From the NCBI GenBank assembly GCA_036365515.1, contig CM070876.1, positions 93,121,800 to 93,185,799 on the forward strand: a stretch of DNA of 64,000 bases, in the 5' to 3' direction. Below are positions 1 to 9,909 of this stretch, piece by piece (position 1 is the first letter of the stretch; each line of letters opens with the position of its first letter). Position numbers and translations under genes: made by a program. Origin of the DNA: Torymus aiolomorphi (lineage: Eukaryota > Arthropoda > Insecta > Hymenoptera > Torymidae). Under the pieces are notes generated by a model, which worked only from the letters and a program-made list of their open reading frames with translations, was not told the origin of the DNA and did not search any database.

Positions 1-59
1 AAAAAATGCATTTTTAGTAAAAACTGCATACCTTATGCATTTTTTTTATTTTTATGCAA

Positions 60-365
60 ATGTCATGCAGGGCATGAAAGAAGGCGCTAATCTGAGTAAG
101 ATCGCGTATAGTTTACTCAAAAACTTAAATTCGTAAATTGGCAGCTGTTTGAAAAATAAAATTTGAACGTTAGGATTTTGTACAAAATTTTTGACATTGC
201 CAATCGGATGTCATTTTAGTGCAATCGAAAAATGAAAAAATTCGTATTGAATCAATTTTCGAGAAGAACAGCAATACTTTGATTCCAAAATGATCGGTGT
301 GGTAGGCATACCCTGGCTGTTCGATTTGACATGGATTCGGCCACATATAGTTGACCATGGCTAAA
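60..365 (+). repeat. Dispersed repeat, copy 1 (partner at 14165-14475)
   Basis: This stretch aligns by eye over about 300 bp to 14165-14475 in the same orientation. Both carry blocks such as AGTGCAATCGAAAAATGAAA and CAAAATGATCGGTG at matching spacing, with moderate divergence. No convincing coding frame is seen. It abuts the truncated end of the Helitron helicase, so it may mark where that element was cut off. Family not recognised. Confidence 0.7.
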
Positions 366-380
366 TACAGGATTGAGTAA

Positions 381-1584
381 TTAAACTTTTTTAAATGATT
401 GGCCTTGGACTTTATTAATAGTCATTGCATGAGCAAGTCTTACTGGAAATCGTCTTCTTTTCATGTAAAAAGGAACTTCTTCAATCGAAGGCGATAAATC
501 AATTCTCGCATTTTTAGATGCTAAAATTATACTTTCATTCAACACCGGATTTTCACAAGAAATCATTTCATTTCTGTAAATTTCGTCAATTAAATTACCA
601 TTCAAAAGAATTTCTTTGGGAAGCTTAAGTACTTCATGTTCATTTTCAAATTTTGAAGAAAGCTTTCCATCACCAATATTTAAAAGCTATTTTTAAAGAT
701 TTTTATCATTATCATTAATACGTTTGTATTCTTTTAAAGTCACACATTTGAATTGTTTCCATAATTGGCTATTTTTCACAAAATTTTCTACTATTTGAAC
801 TCTATTACCATGTCTTAGGACAGGTAACGTTTGTCGAAAATTTCCAGAAACTATAATAACTTTACCTCCGAAATGTAAATCGTTATTACAAATATCTTTT
901 AACATCCGATCAACAGCTTCAAATGCATATTTTGAAGTCATAGTAAGTTCATCCCAAATTATAATTTTTAGGTTTCTTATTTTTTCACCATCTTTGCAAT
1001 TCGGCTTAATTACATCTACTATTATTCAAATTTAATGGCAATTTAAATGTTGTATGGACTGTTCTACCATTATGTAGTAAATTTGCAGCGATCACTGTCC
1101 AAGCAACTGTAACAGTATTTATATTATTTATTGTACAATAACTTATAAATGTATTAAGTAAATAGCTTTTACCACTTCCTCCAGGGCCATCAATAAATAT
1201 TAATCTATCATTACATTTTTCATTAGTAGCATCAATTATAGTATTGAATATTATACTTTGTGCATTAGTTAAAATATGAATAAGTTCTCCAACATTATCA
1301 TTAAATCTTAACTCACAGCTTTCGAAATCCATGTTGTTGTTAGAATTAATACATTCTAATGAAGGTAGGTTAAAATCAGTTGTTGCGTAACCATGTGTTT
1401 GTAAAATCTTACTAATATGTTTTAAAGCAAACTATTCACCTGATTTTTCATCCATTTTTGGGGGGTAAAAGTGAATTTTGTACTTATTAAATAGTTCTGC
1501 AGTATTTATAGGATGCTGGAAAACACAAATATAACTAAATAATTCACACATATTATAAGGAAATTTGTATTGCGATGCTTCGTT
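381..1584 (-). pseudogene. PIF1-type helicase half of Helitron protein (broken)
   Basis: Read on the minus strand, the fragments carry successive superfamily 1 helicase motifs. Walker A GPGGSGKS is at about 1160-1185. WDE (Walker B) is just before the segment at 693-941. FGGKVIIVSGNFRQTLPV follows, and the C-terminal FPVRLAHAMTINKVQGQS lies at about 420-465. In most Helitron helicases the FRQ motif is preceded by Asp; here it is Asn. Stops or frameshifts separate the pieces (381-605, 693-941, 1006-1332, 1432-1584). The C-terminal residues after the QGQS motif are lost. Function in the intact parent would be DNA unwinding during rolling-circle transposition. Confidence 0.88.
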
Positions 1585-1935
1585 TATAGTACATTTCGAT
1601 ACTAGTGCGAGGATTTGATTTTCCCCTCGTGTGACTGTTTGCACCCGAGCGAAGCGAGGGTGAAAAGGTCACACGAGCAGAAAATCAACTTCTCACACAA
1701 GTGTCGAACCGTATTTTTTGACACGACGTGCGAGAAGTGAGATTTTTGCACGCATCGTTTAACGCAGCGTGCAAAAATCTCACTTCTCGCACGTCGTGTC
1801 AAAAAATACGGTTCGACACTTGTGTGAGAAGTTGATTTTCTGCTCGTGTGACCTTTTCACCCTCGCTTCGCTCGGGTGCAAACAGTCACACGAGGGGAAA
1901 ATCAAATCCTCGCACTAGTATCGAAATGTACTATA
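1585..1935. repeat. Perfect long palindrome (169-bp arms, 13-nt loop) inserted in Helitron
   Basis: Positions 1585-1753 are the exact reverse complement of 1767-1935, with spacer ATCGTTTAACGCA, by base-by-base reading. The element-like part begins ACTAGTGCGAGG and contains CCCGAGCGAAGCGAGGG. It splits the Helitron frame: helicase coding resumes on both sides. Even the outermost 15 bp (TATAGTACATTTCGA) are mirrored, so a target-site duplication cannot be separated from the arms. Probably a foldback MITE; family unknown. Confidence 0.93.
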
Positions 1936-2400
1936 TCCTATTCTTCATCAGTTTCATAAAACGTGTCATAAGTTGTATTATTATAAATTTTTAAAGTACC
2001 ATATGAAGTTGCACCTTTTACATGCAATAATAATAATCTTAGAAAAAAACGTTCTCGTTGTTTAGGAATAACTAAATACATTCTACTTAAAATTGGTTTA
2101 TTAAATATTTTTCTTTTCACACATTTTTCAGCTTTATTTTCAAAAATATAATAATTAGGAATATCTGAATATAAATATTGATGTGTTACCTCATCATGTT
2201 CATTTAAACCAAGCTGTAAGTGGTGTACTTACGGTATTATCAATTACTTCATTTTCGCAACCATTTTTGAAATAAATATTTTGTTCATTTTCATTATGAA
2301 CAGGTAATCTATAAAAAACGTGAGATAATTCATACATGTGATATTCTAATAAACGATGCATTGCTGGGGGGAGGGGGGGGGGCACGTATCATTTATTGAT
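1936..2400 (-). pseudogene. Helitron protein, linker between Rep and helicase (broken)
   Basis: Two minus-strand pieces (2200-2385 and 1938-2120) are consecutive parts of the Helitron protein between Rep and helicase. They include AMHRLLEYHMYELSHVFYRL, LTAWFKLNE, and RFFLRLLLLHVKGATSYGTL followed by YDTF, the block that precedes the helicase domain in Helitrons. A run of G at 2367-2381 lies at the upstream limit of the first piece and may be a frameshift site or a sequencing problem. Downstream the frame runs into the palindrome at 1935. Confidence 0.82.
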
Positions 2401-2547
2401 ATATTGTTTAATTTTATTGTATTTAATTTCAGTTTCAGTTACTTCATTATTTGTACATGAATCGTTTTCATTGCTATCATTGTTTAATTTCATTTCAATA
2501 AAAGCACAATCGTATTCTTTGTAACAGTATTTAAATAAATATCTAAC

Positions 2548-3220
2548 TCACAATACTGTTGAGCATACTTCAAGATTTATATGACTATTAAACTTTAATA
2601 AAAAATAAGGATTGTAAAGTACGACAAACGTATTGTTTGCCCATTTATTTTTCGTAAAATGAATTGTTCTCCCGTCATTTTTTCTCCTATATAATGGATA
2701 TCCAGATGTTATTATAGTATTGTCAATGAACTGTTTCGGAAATTTTTTAGTGCATAGTTCTACATTTTTGTCCATACAAGGAGAATTTAGATTTTGTTGT
2801 ACAAAGGGCCCATGGATCATAAACTGTTTAACTATTTTGTATAAGTGTGGATTCGTAGATTCATCTGGAATTTCAGCACTTATGATTCCATCCATTTGAT
2901 CAATATTTCGTATTTTATCTTCATTATCTAAAAAGATTAACATATGTACGTGAGGTAAACCTCTTTTCTGAAACTCAATTACATTAGTATATGTAATGCA
3001 TTTTCCAAAAATATATTTTTTACAAATTTCTTCTTTCAACTCTTTTACTTTCTAATTGAAAACGTTAACAACTATGTCAGGTCTATTAATAACCTCTTCA
3101 TTATGCCCTATATTAGAAATAATTTCATTCCCCTTTCGATTACAGGTCATGGTAAGAAACAATCTTGTTTTCCATATGTTTACAGCAAAACAATAGCATC
3201 TACAAAATTTTGATGCAAGG
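2548..3220 (-). pseudogene. Helitron Rep (HUH endonuclease) domain, broken
   Basis: The piece at 2548-3039 contains EFQKRGLPHVHMLIFLDNED, the Helitron version of the HUH motif (here H-V-H), followed by IVKQFMIHGPF and a cysteine-containing stretch. One in-frame stop near 3053 separates it from upstream RLFLTMTCNRKGNEI and NRPDIVVNVFN, also standard Helitron Rep blocks. The HUH histidines bind the metal used to nick single-stranded DNA. The two catalytic tyrosines were not located, which fits decay. Confident as a family call; inactive. Confidence 0.9.
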
Positions 3221-3699
3221 CTCTGGGACTCCCAGTAAAACTAGATGGTAGAAAAACCATTTTTCCAATTTTACATATAGTATCACTATATATAAAATCT
3301 AGTATCTTTTTTTTTTAAGTAAATAATCCATTAATCCATTGTAGTATTCTCTTCTTAATATGTTTTGGTTTTTTTGTATAAAGTAAAGTCGTGAGGATTC
3401 CACTTTAACCCATGCATCAACGACGTACTGTTGAGTTAATTTCCCTAAAAAAATTGTAAAAAAGGGCTAAATTCATCTCTAATAGAAAGTTTGTACGAAT
3501 AAACTTGTAATGCTGATATATTACAATTTTTTATATTAGATTTCATATTAGGCATCTACCCAAATCCGCCATGAGGATATAACAACGGGTAAGTCATTGG
3601 GTCGACATGTTTACAAATATTAGGAATTCTAATAGGTTCTTCAGCTTCAGAATAAATACAAATATCCCTTTCAATTGGAGGTTCGCCATTATTACCAAC

Positions 3700-4710
3700 A
3701 AATATTACAGAAATTCATTACAAGTTGCGTGTGAATAAGATTTTCACTTCTCTTGGTATAGATGTATTACTCAAACAACGATTATATCCTTCAGATTCTA
3801 CTTCATGCATCATTTTCCAAGCTGCAACATAAGGATTAGACTTACGTATTATAGAATCGATCTGCTTTAATAAATCTTCCGAACATACAGGATGACTTTT
3901 TAAACGCATCCTGTTGGAATCATCGTTATCAATAATATACAACGGACTAAATTTTCTCAAATCACCTTCATTCGGGTGTAGCGCATAAGTATTATAATAT
4001 ATTTGTCCACAGATACGAATTCCTGAAGGTCCTTGACTAAATAGCTTGTCAAAAGTTGCACCAAAACCTGCGAATGCAACAGCACTATTGCAAGATCTAC
4101 TATTGCACTATTGCACTATTATAAGACCTAATTGATTTAAAAAATTTTTTCGATGTTGTTGTACCGATGATTAAATCTCTCAACTCCATTGGATATTGCG
4201 GATCTTCAGGTAAAATTACTTTTCCGTTGTAGCAGCAGTGCGAAAATTTGTTATATCCAGATAATTCAAAAGTAAAATGTTTGGCATGGCAAAATTCACA
4301 CTAACTTTAAATCACCGACATAATTTTCTTCTATTAACTTTTCGTCAATTAAAGAATTTGCAATAAATGCAATTGATTTAGATTTCGATAGAATAGTTTT
4401 TTTATACTTTTGATAATGTTCTTTTTTCGGAATCAATATAGATTCTCTATTTATTTCATAATATCGTTTATGCTTTGATACTGGCTCTGATGTCAAATCA
4501 ATTAATACAAGGGCAATTTTCCGTTTTTTATTAATTGACTTTTTAATATGCTGCCTTGAAGATAGATTATCTGAAATCGTTCTGGTATTTTTTTTATACG
4601 TATTACGTTTTTACTTTTCACTGAAATTGGTGGTGAACATTTATTGTTTAAATTAATGTGATCAGTAATGCTAAGGTTGTTAATTTTATGTAATAATTTA
4701 ATATTTTCAG
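3700..4710 (-). pseudogene. Helitron N-terminal region (broken)
   Basis: Pieces at 3718-3960 and 4296-4496, plus readable frames between them, give a Cys/His pattern (CEFCHAKHF, then CC before NGKVILP) and GQIYYNTYALHPNEGDLRKF followed by SPLYIID. This is the usual Helitron N-terminal arrangement before the Rep domain. Frameshifts occur near 4030-4300 and 4520. At 4710 the frame is interrupted by the TTAA-flanked element; beyond it the frame continues at 10748. Confidence 0.8.
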
Positions 4711-4874
4711 TTAAGGGGGTCAGACATCTTTAAAATTTTCTTCATAAAATGACCTGAAAAAAAGAAATTTTCATAATTAGAAATATTTAGAAGTAATATC
4801 CTAAAAATATATTCAATTTGTGATAAAATGAGACACAAAAAAAATTTTTGATCGATTTTAACCAAATATATGGC

Positions 4875-5235
4875 CATTTCAAAATTTTTGCTCTACCGTC
4901 GACTCCAGATTCAGGAACTGCATATATTTTAAAGGGAGAGTTCCTAAAATTTTGGTATTTTATATAACTATTGACTGAAGAGTTGAACGTATCTAATTAA
5001 TTTGATTAAATAATTTTTTACGGTCAAAAATACATAAAAAATCTTAAATTTAAGTGAAATTCAGATTTTTTAGCAATCTTTGACCGTAAAAAATTATTTA
5101 ATCAAGTAAAAAATTGAATATATACAACTCTTCAGTCAATAGACATATAAAATACCAAAATTTTAGGACCTCTCCCATTAAAATATATGCAGTACCTGAA
5201 TCTGGAGTCGACGGCAGAGCTCAAAATTTTGTAGA
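4875..5235. repeat. Imperfect inverted repeat (about 160-bp arms)
   Basis: Left arm (about 4875-5035) and right arm (about 5072-5235) are reverse complements with scattered mismatches. CTACCGTCGACTCCAGATTC at 4892-4911 mirrors GAATCTGGAGTCGACGGCAG at 5199-5218. The inner ends TTTTTTACGGTCA and TGACCGTAAAAAA face each other. The short plus-strand reading frame inside is not convincing. Probably a MITE nested in the TTAA element. Confidence 0.85.
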
Positions 5236-5591
5236 AAATAGCTTTAAAGATAAAATTACAAAAAATACTTCTTTATTTCTTCTTCTTTATTTCTTAACTC
5301 CATCTCTGCTCTGAAATACAAAAAAGTATTGTTTTAGCTCAAAATATTTTACATTTAGAACAAATATTCTGATACCTCAGTATACGGTCCATCAGACTTG
5401 TCAGCTATTAACACGCGTAACAGTCATATTCACATCAGTCAGTTAAGTTTGTTAAGTGGTTTAACATGTAGATCCTTCGGTGCTTTTAAATCCACATATT
5501 TTTAATAATCTTTATCACATAAATTAGATTCTTATACATATACTGAGGTAAATAAAGAATGTGTTGAGAAATTCAAAATCCTTCATACATG

Positions 5592-5945
5592 TTATGAAGC
5601 AAGTATCGCCATAGACAAATGCTTAAGAAAAATGTTTATATCTGCAACACTCTTATATTGATTTCTTTTCATGTCTGATAGGGTGAACTTCTTTACTTGT
5701 CCTTCAGTATTCTTTTTTACATATACAATAATATTATTACTTAATAAAGAGAATACGACTGATACATATTTATTGCAGTGCATAACTGTTTTTACTTCAG
5801 AAAATAAAATGTCAATTATATCATAGTGAGATTCAGGCGATGGCTGATAATAATAGCTTTCTGGCAGAAGCGGAGGTTCCATAACATTTTTCTGCACAAT
5901 AGCATATCTTTCGCTTCCTTTAAAAGTTGATTTAAATCTGTACAC
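5592..5945 (-). CDS. Unrecognised ORF inside the TTAA element
   Basis: An open frame of about 117 codons ends at 5592. It has no ATG at its upstream end: it opens on GTG and the frame stays open upstream to about 5965, then meets a stop, so it may be a 3' exon or a broken gene. The product would be moderately hydrophilic with a hydrophobic stretch VSVVFSLLSNNIIVYV near the middle and YYYQPSPES upstream. I recognise no family. It lies between the element's left end and the hammerhead satellite. It could be transposon cargo or part of a decayed transposase; whether it is expressed is unknown. Confidence 0.35.
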   Translation of the reverse strand: MYRFKSTFKGSERYAIVQKNVMEPPLLPESYYYQPSPESHYDIIDILFSEVKTVMHCNKYVSVVFSLLSNNIIVYVKKNTEGQVKKFTLSDMKRNQYKSVADINIFLKHLSMAILAS

Positions 5946-6103
5946 TAAATGTTTTTTGTAATTGTCAGTATAGACTTAATTTTTCTTTAGTATCAATCCC
6001 TGTTATTTTAAGTATAAAGTTTCCAATAAAAGTTCAAGTACTAAAAGCTATTTCTAAAACTTTAATTCACTGTCACTCGCATTATTCAAACACTTCTAAA
6101 AAC

Positions 6104-6117
6104 TTATTTAAAATATC
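6104..6117 (+). repeat. 14-bp direct repeat, left border of ribozyme array (TSD)
   Basis: TTATTTAAAATATC is found here and again at 10085-10098, exactly bordering the 353-bp satellite. In the related uninterrupted copy near 24120-24145 only one diverged version is present. It reads as a target-site duplication. Confidence 0.82.
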
Positions 6118-6256
6118 ATGTAAGTAATGCTGCTAATGGGTAATACGGGCAAGTTTTTCGCGAGTGTCCTTTTTAATTAAAGGACCAATGAACAAAATTG
6201 TCAAAATTACGAAAAACAATAAGTTAATATCTTATTGTAGTCAAAGAAATCAATCG

Positions 6257-6323
6257 AAGTGTTTCGTCCAGGCTACTAGATTGGACTCATCAGTGATGAT
6301 CTAGTAGCTGTCATCAGACACTT
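6257..6323 (-). ncRNA. Type III hammerhead ribozyme, copy 1
   Basis: On the minus strand: stem III AAGUG-U then C (cleavage site), stem I UGAUGA/UCAUCA, core CUGAUGA, stem II GUCC/GGAC, core GAAA, stem III CACUU. All invariant core bases are present. Loop I has one change relative to the other copies (A for G). Confidence 0.92.
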
Positions 6324-6609
6324 GCCGCTGGGTGGTCACGGCCAAAACTTTATAGACTGAGCCACCTTTCTCACTAGTGGAAAAGGAGTCTCCATCTATC
6401 GGTATATAATTAACCCAAACACCGTATAATATAATATAAATTGATGAAGCTAATGCCCGATCAAGATTTCATGTAAGTAATGCTGCTAATGGCTAATACG
6501 GGCAAGTTTTTCGCGAGTGTCCTTTTTAATTAAAGGCCCAATGAACAAAATTGTCAAAATTACGAAAAACAATAAGTTAATATCTTATTGTAGTCAAAGA
6601 AATCAATCG

Positions 6610-6676
6610 AAGTGTTTCGTCCAGGCTACTAGATTGGACTCATCAGTGTTGATCTAGTAGCCGTCATCAGACACTT
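6610..6676 (-). ncRNA. Type III hammerhead ribozyme, copy 2
   Basis: Core CUGAUGA and GAAA are intact. Stem I is UGAUGA/UCAACA with one mismatch. Stem II GUCC/GGAC and the stem III pairing are complete. Confidence 0.9.
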
Positions 6677-6962
6677 GCCGCTGGGTCGTCACGGCCAAAG
6701 CTTTATAGACTGAGCCACCTTTTTCACTAGTGGAAAAGGAGGCTCCATCTATCGGTGTATAATTAACCCAAACACCGTATAATATAATATAAGTTTATGA
6801 AGCTAATGCCCGATCAAGATTTCATGTAAGTAATGCTGCTAATGGGAAATACGGGCAAGTTTTTCGCGAGTGTCCTTTTTAATTAAAGGCCCAATGAAAA
6901 AAATTGTCAAAATTACGAAAAACAATAAGTTAACATCTTATTGTAATCAAAGAAATCAATCG

Positions 6963-7029
6963 AAGTATTTCGTCCAGGCTACTAGATTGGACTCATCAGT
7001 GATGATCTAGTAGCCGTCATCAGACACTG
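6963..7029 (-). ncRNA. Type III hammerhead ribozyme, copy 3 (weaker stem III)
   Basis: The core is intact and stem I is perfect. Stem III is weakened: UACUU replaces CACUU after GAAA (a U-G wobble), and the opposite side reads CCAGUGUC instead of GCAAGUGUC. Confidence 0.87.
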
Positions 7030-7315
7030 GCCGCTGCGTGGTCACGGCCAAAGCTTTATAGACTGAGCCACCTTTTTCACTAGTGGAAAAGGAGGCTCCA
7101 TCTATCGGTGTATAATTAACCCAAACACCGTATAATATAATATAAATTGATGAAGCTAATGCCCGGTCAAGATTTCATGTAAGTAATGCTGCTAATGGGT
7201 AATACGGGCAAGTTTTTCGCGAGTGTCCTTTTTAATTAAAGGCCCAATGAAAAAAATTGTTAAAATTACGAAAAATAATAAGTTAATATCTTATTGTAGT
7301 CAAAGAAATCAATCG

Positions 7316-7382
7316 AAGTGTTTCGTCCAGGCTACTAGATTGGACTCATCAGTGATGATCTAGTAGCCGTCATCAGACACTT
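7316..7382 (-). ncRNA. Type III hammerhead ribozyme, copy 4
   Basis: Consensus copy: stems I (6 bp), II (4 bp) and III (about 6 bp) all pair, and the core CUGAUGA...GAAA is intact, with UC at the cleavage site. Confidence 0.92.
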
Positions 7383-7668
7383 GCCGCTGGGTGGTCACGG
7401 CCAAAACTTTATAGACTGAGCCACCTTTTTCACTAGTGGAAAAGGAGGCTCCATCTATCGGTGTATAATTAACCCAAACACCGTATAATATAATATAAAT
7501 TGATGAAGCTAATGCCCGATCAAGATTTCATGTAAGTAATGCTGCTAATGGGTAATACGGGCAAGTTTTTCGCGAGTGTCCTTTTTAATTAAAAGCCCAA
7601 TGAAAAAAATTGTCAAAATTACGAAAAACAATAAGTTAACATGTTATTGTAGTCAAAGAAATCAATCA

Positions 7669-7735
7669 AAGTATTTCGTCCAGTCTTCTAGATTGGACTC
7701 ATCAATAATGGTCTAGTAGCCGTCATCAGACACTT
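7669..7735 (-). ncRNA. Hammerhead ribozyme copy 5, probably inactive
   Basis: The core C of CUGAUGA is changed to U (UUGAUGA), stem I is disrupted (UGAUGA opposite CAUUAU-like sequence), and loop II is altered (AATCTAGAAGACT). That core C is near-invariant, so this copy should be dead or very slow. Confidence 0.85.
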
Positions 7736-8021
7736 GCCGCTGGGTGGTCACGGCCAAAGCTTTATAGACTGAGCCATCCTTTTCACTAGTGGAAAAGGAG
7801 GCTCCATCTATCTGTGTATAATTAACCCAAACACCGTATAATATAATATAAATTTATGAAGCTAATGCCCGATCAAGATTTCATGTAAGTAATGCTGCTA
7901 ATGGGTAATACGGGCAAGTTTTTCGCGAGTGTCCTTTTTAATTATAGGCCCAATGAAAAAAATTGTCAAAATTAGGAAAAACAATAAGTTAATATCTTAT
8001 TGTAGTCAAAGAAATCAATCG

Positions 8022-8088
8022 AAGTGTTTCGTCCAGGCTACTAGATTGGACTCATCAGTGATGATCTAGTAGCCGTCATCAGACACTT
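8022..8088 (-). ncRNA. Type III hammerhead ribozyme, copy 6
   Basis: Consensus copy with perfect stem I UGAUGA/UCAUCA, stem II GUCC/GGAC, and stem III AAGUGU opposite ACACUU. It is the last minus-strand copy before the inversion at about 8187. Confidence 0.92.
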
Positions 8089-8370
8089 GCCGCTGGGTGG
8101 TCACGGCCAAAGCTTTATAGACTGAGCCACCTTTTTCACTAGTGGAAAAGGAGGCTCCATCTATCGGTGTAGTAATTAACCCAAAAACTTGCCCGTATTA
8201 CCCATTAGCAGCATTACTTACATGAAATCTTGATCAGGCATTAGCTTCATAAATTTATATTATATTATACGGTGTTTGGGTTAATTATACACCGATAGAT
8301 GGAGCCTCCTTTTCCACTAGTGAAAAAGGTGGCTCAGTCTATAAAGCCTTGGCCGTGACCACCCAGCGGC

Positions 8371-8437
8371 AAGTGTCTGATGACGGCTACTAGATCATCA
8401 CTGATGAGTCCAATCTAGTAACCTAGACGTAACACTT
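8371..8437 (+). ncRNA. Hammerhead ribozyme copy 7, probably inactive
   Basis: First plus-strand copy after the inversion. Stem I is perfect, but GAAAC of the core is changed to GUAAC and stem II is weakened (GUCC opposite AGAC). A duplicated 3' half with the same GUAAC change follows at about 8480-8500. Confidence 0.87.
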
Positions 8438-8784
8438 CGATTGATTTCTTTGACTACAATAAGATATTAACTTATTATATAACCTGGACGTAACACTTCG
8501 ATTGATTTCTTTGACTACAATAAGATATTAACTTATTGTTTTTCGTAATTTTGACAATTTTTTTCAGTGGGCCTTTAATTAAAAAGGACACTCGCGAAAA
8601 ACTTGCCCGTATTACCCATTAGCAGCATTACTTACATGAAATGTTGATCGGGCATTAGCTTCATAAATTTACATTATATTATACGGTGTTTGGGTTAATT
8701 ATACACCGATAGATGGAGCCTCCTTTTCCACCAGTGAAAAAGGTGGCTCAGTCTATAAAGCTTTGGCCGTGACCACCCAGCGGC

Positions 8785-8851
8785 AAGTGTCTGATGACGG
8801 CTACTAGATCAGCACTGATGAGTCCAATCTAGTAGCCTGGACGAAACACTT
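8785..8851 (+). ncRNA. Type III hammerhead ribozyme, copy 8
   Basis: Core intact; stem I UGAUGA/UCAGCA has one mismatch; stems II and III are consensus. Confidence 0.9.
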
Positions 8852-9137
8852 CGATTGATTTCTTTGACTACAATAAGATATTAAATTATTGTTTTTCGTA
8901 ATTTTGACAATTTTTTTCATTGGGCCTTTAATTAAAAAGGACACTCGCGAAAAACTTGCCCGTATCACCCATTAGCAGCATTACTTACATGAAATCTTGA
9001 TCGGGCATTAGCTTCATAAATTTATATTATATTATACGGTGTTTGGGTTAATTATACACCGATAGATGGAGCCTCCTTTTCCACTAGTGAAAAATGTGGC
9101 TCAGTCTATAAAGCTTTGGCCGTGACCACCCAGCGGC

Positions 9138-9204
9138 AAGTGTCTGATGACGGCTACTAGATCAACACTGATGAGTCCAATCTAGTAGCCTGGACGAAAC
9201 ACTT
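9138..9204 (+). ncRNA. Type III hammerhead ribozyme, copy 9
   Basis: Core intact; stem I UGAUGA/UCAACA has one mismatch; stems II and III are consensus. Confidence 0.91.
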
Positions 9205-9489
9205 CGATTGATTTCTTTGACTACAATAAGATATTAACTTATTGTTTTTCGTAATTTTGACAATTTTTTCATTGGGCCTTTAATTAAAAAGGACACTCGC
9301 GAAAAACTTACCCGTATTACCCATTAGCAGCATTACTCACATGAAATCTTGATCGGGCATTAGCTTCATAAATTTATATTATATTATACGGTGTTTGGGT
9401 TAATTATACACCGATAGATGGAGCCTCCTTTTCCACTAGTGAAAAAGGTGGCTCAGTCTATAAAGCTTTGGCCGTGACCACCCAGCGGC

Positions 9490-9556
9490 AAGTGTCTGAT
9501 GACGGCTACTAGATCAACACTGATGAGTCCAATCTAGTAGCCTGGACGAAACACTA
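9490..9556 (+). ncRNA. Type III hammerhead ribozyme, copy 10
   Basis: Core intact; stem I has one mismatch (UCAACA); stem III is one pair shorter (CACUA). Confidence 0.9.
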
Positions 9557-9842
9557 CGATTGATTTCTTTGACTACAATAAGATATTAACTTATTGTTTT
9601 TCGTAATTTTGACAATTTTTTTCATTGGGCCTTTAATTAAAAAGGACACTCGCGAAAAACTTGCCCGTATTACCCATTAGCAGCATTACTTACATGAAAT
9701 CTTGATCGGGCATTAGCTTCATAAATTTATATTATATTATACGGTGTTTGGGTTAATTATACACCGATAGATGGAGCCTCCTTTTCCACTAGTGAAAAAG
9801 GTGGCTCAGTCTATAAAGCTTTGGCCGTGATCACCCAGCGGC

Positions 9843-9909
9843 AAGTGTCTGATGACGGCTACTAGATCATCACTGATGAGTCCAATCTAGTAGCCTGGAC
9901 GAAACACTT
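9843..9909 (+). ncRNA. Type III hammerhead ribozyme, copy 11 (consensus)
   Basis: Reference copy. AAGUGU is stem III and C9849 is the nucleotide 5' of the expected cut. UGAUGA (9850-9855) pairs with UCAUCA (9867-9872). Core CUGAUGA is 9873-9879; GUCC (9880-9883) pairs with GGAC (9897-9900); GAAA is 9901-9904, followed by stem III CACUU. Loop I (11 nt) and loop II (13 nt) share a 10-nt perfect complement, GGCUACUAGA with UCUAGUAGCC. Confidence 0.93.

Larger units (their letters stand above)
381..4710 (-). mobile_element. Decayed autonomous Helitron (Rep-helicase), minus strand
   Basis: Minus-strand fragments appear in Helitron order: N-terminal region (about 3700-4710), HUH Rep domain (2548-3220), linker (1936-2400) and PIF1-type helicase (381-1584). 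Helitrons move by rolling-circle replication, using the Rep nuclease and the helicase in one protein. Here the frame is broken by stops and frameshifts, the helicase is interrupted by a palindrome at 1585-1935, and the first part of the protein is separated by the 6-kb insertion at 4715-10743 (it resumes at 10748-10951). The helicase stops just after its last conserved motif at about 381, so the end of the gene is missing. No Helitron terminal hairpin was recognised. The element is dead as it stands. Confidence 0.88.
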
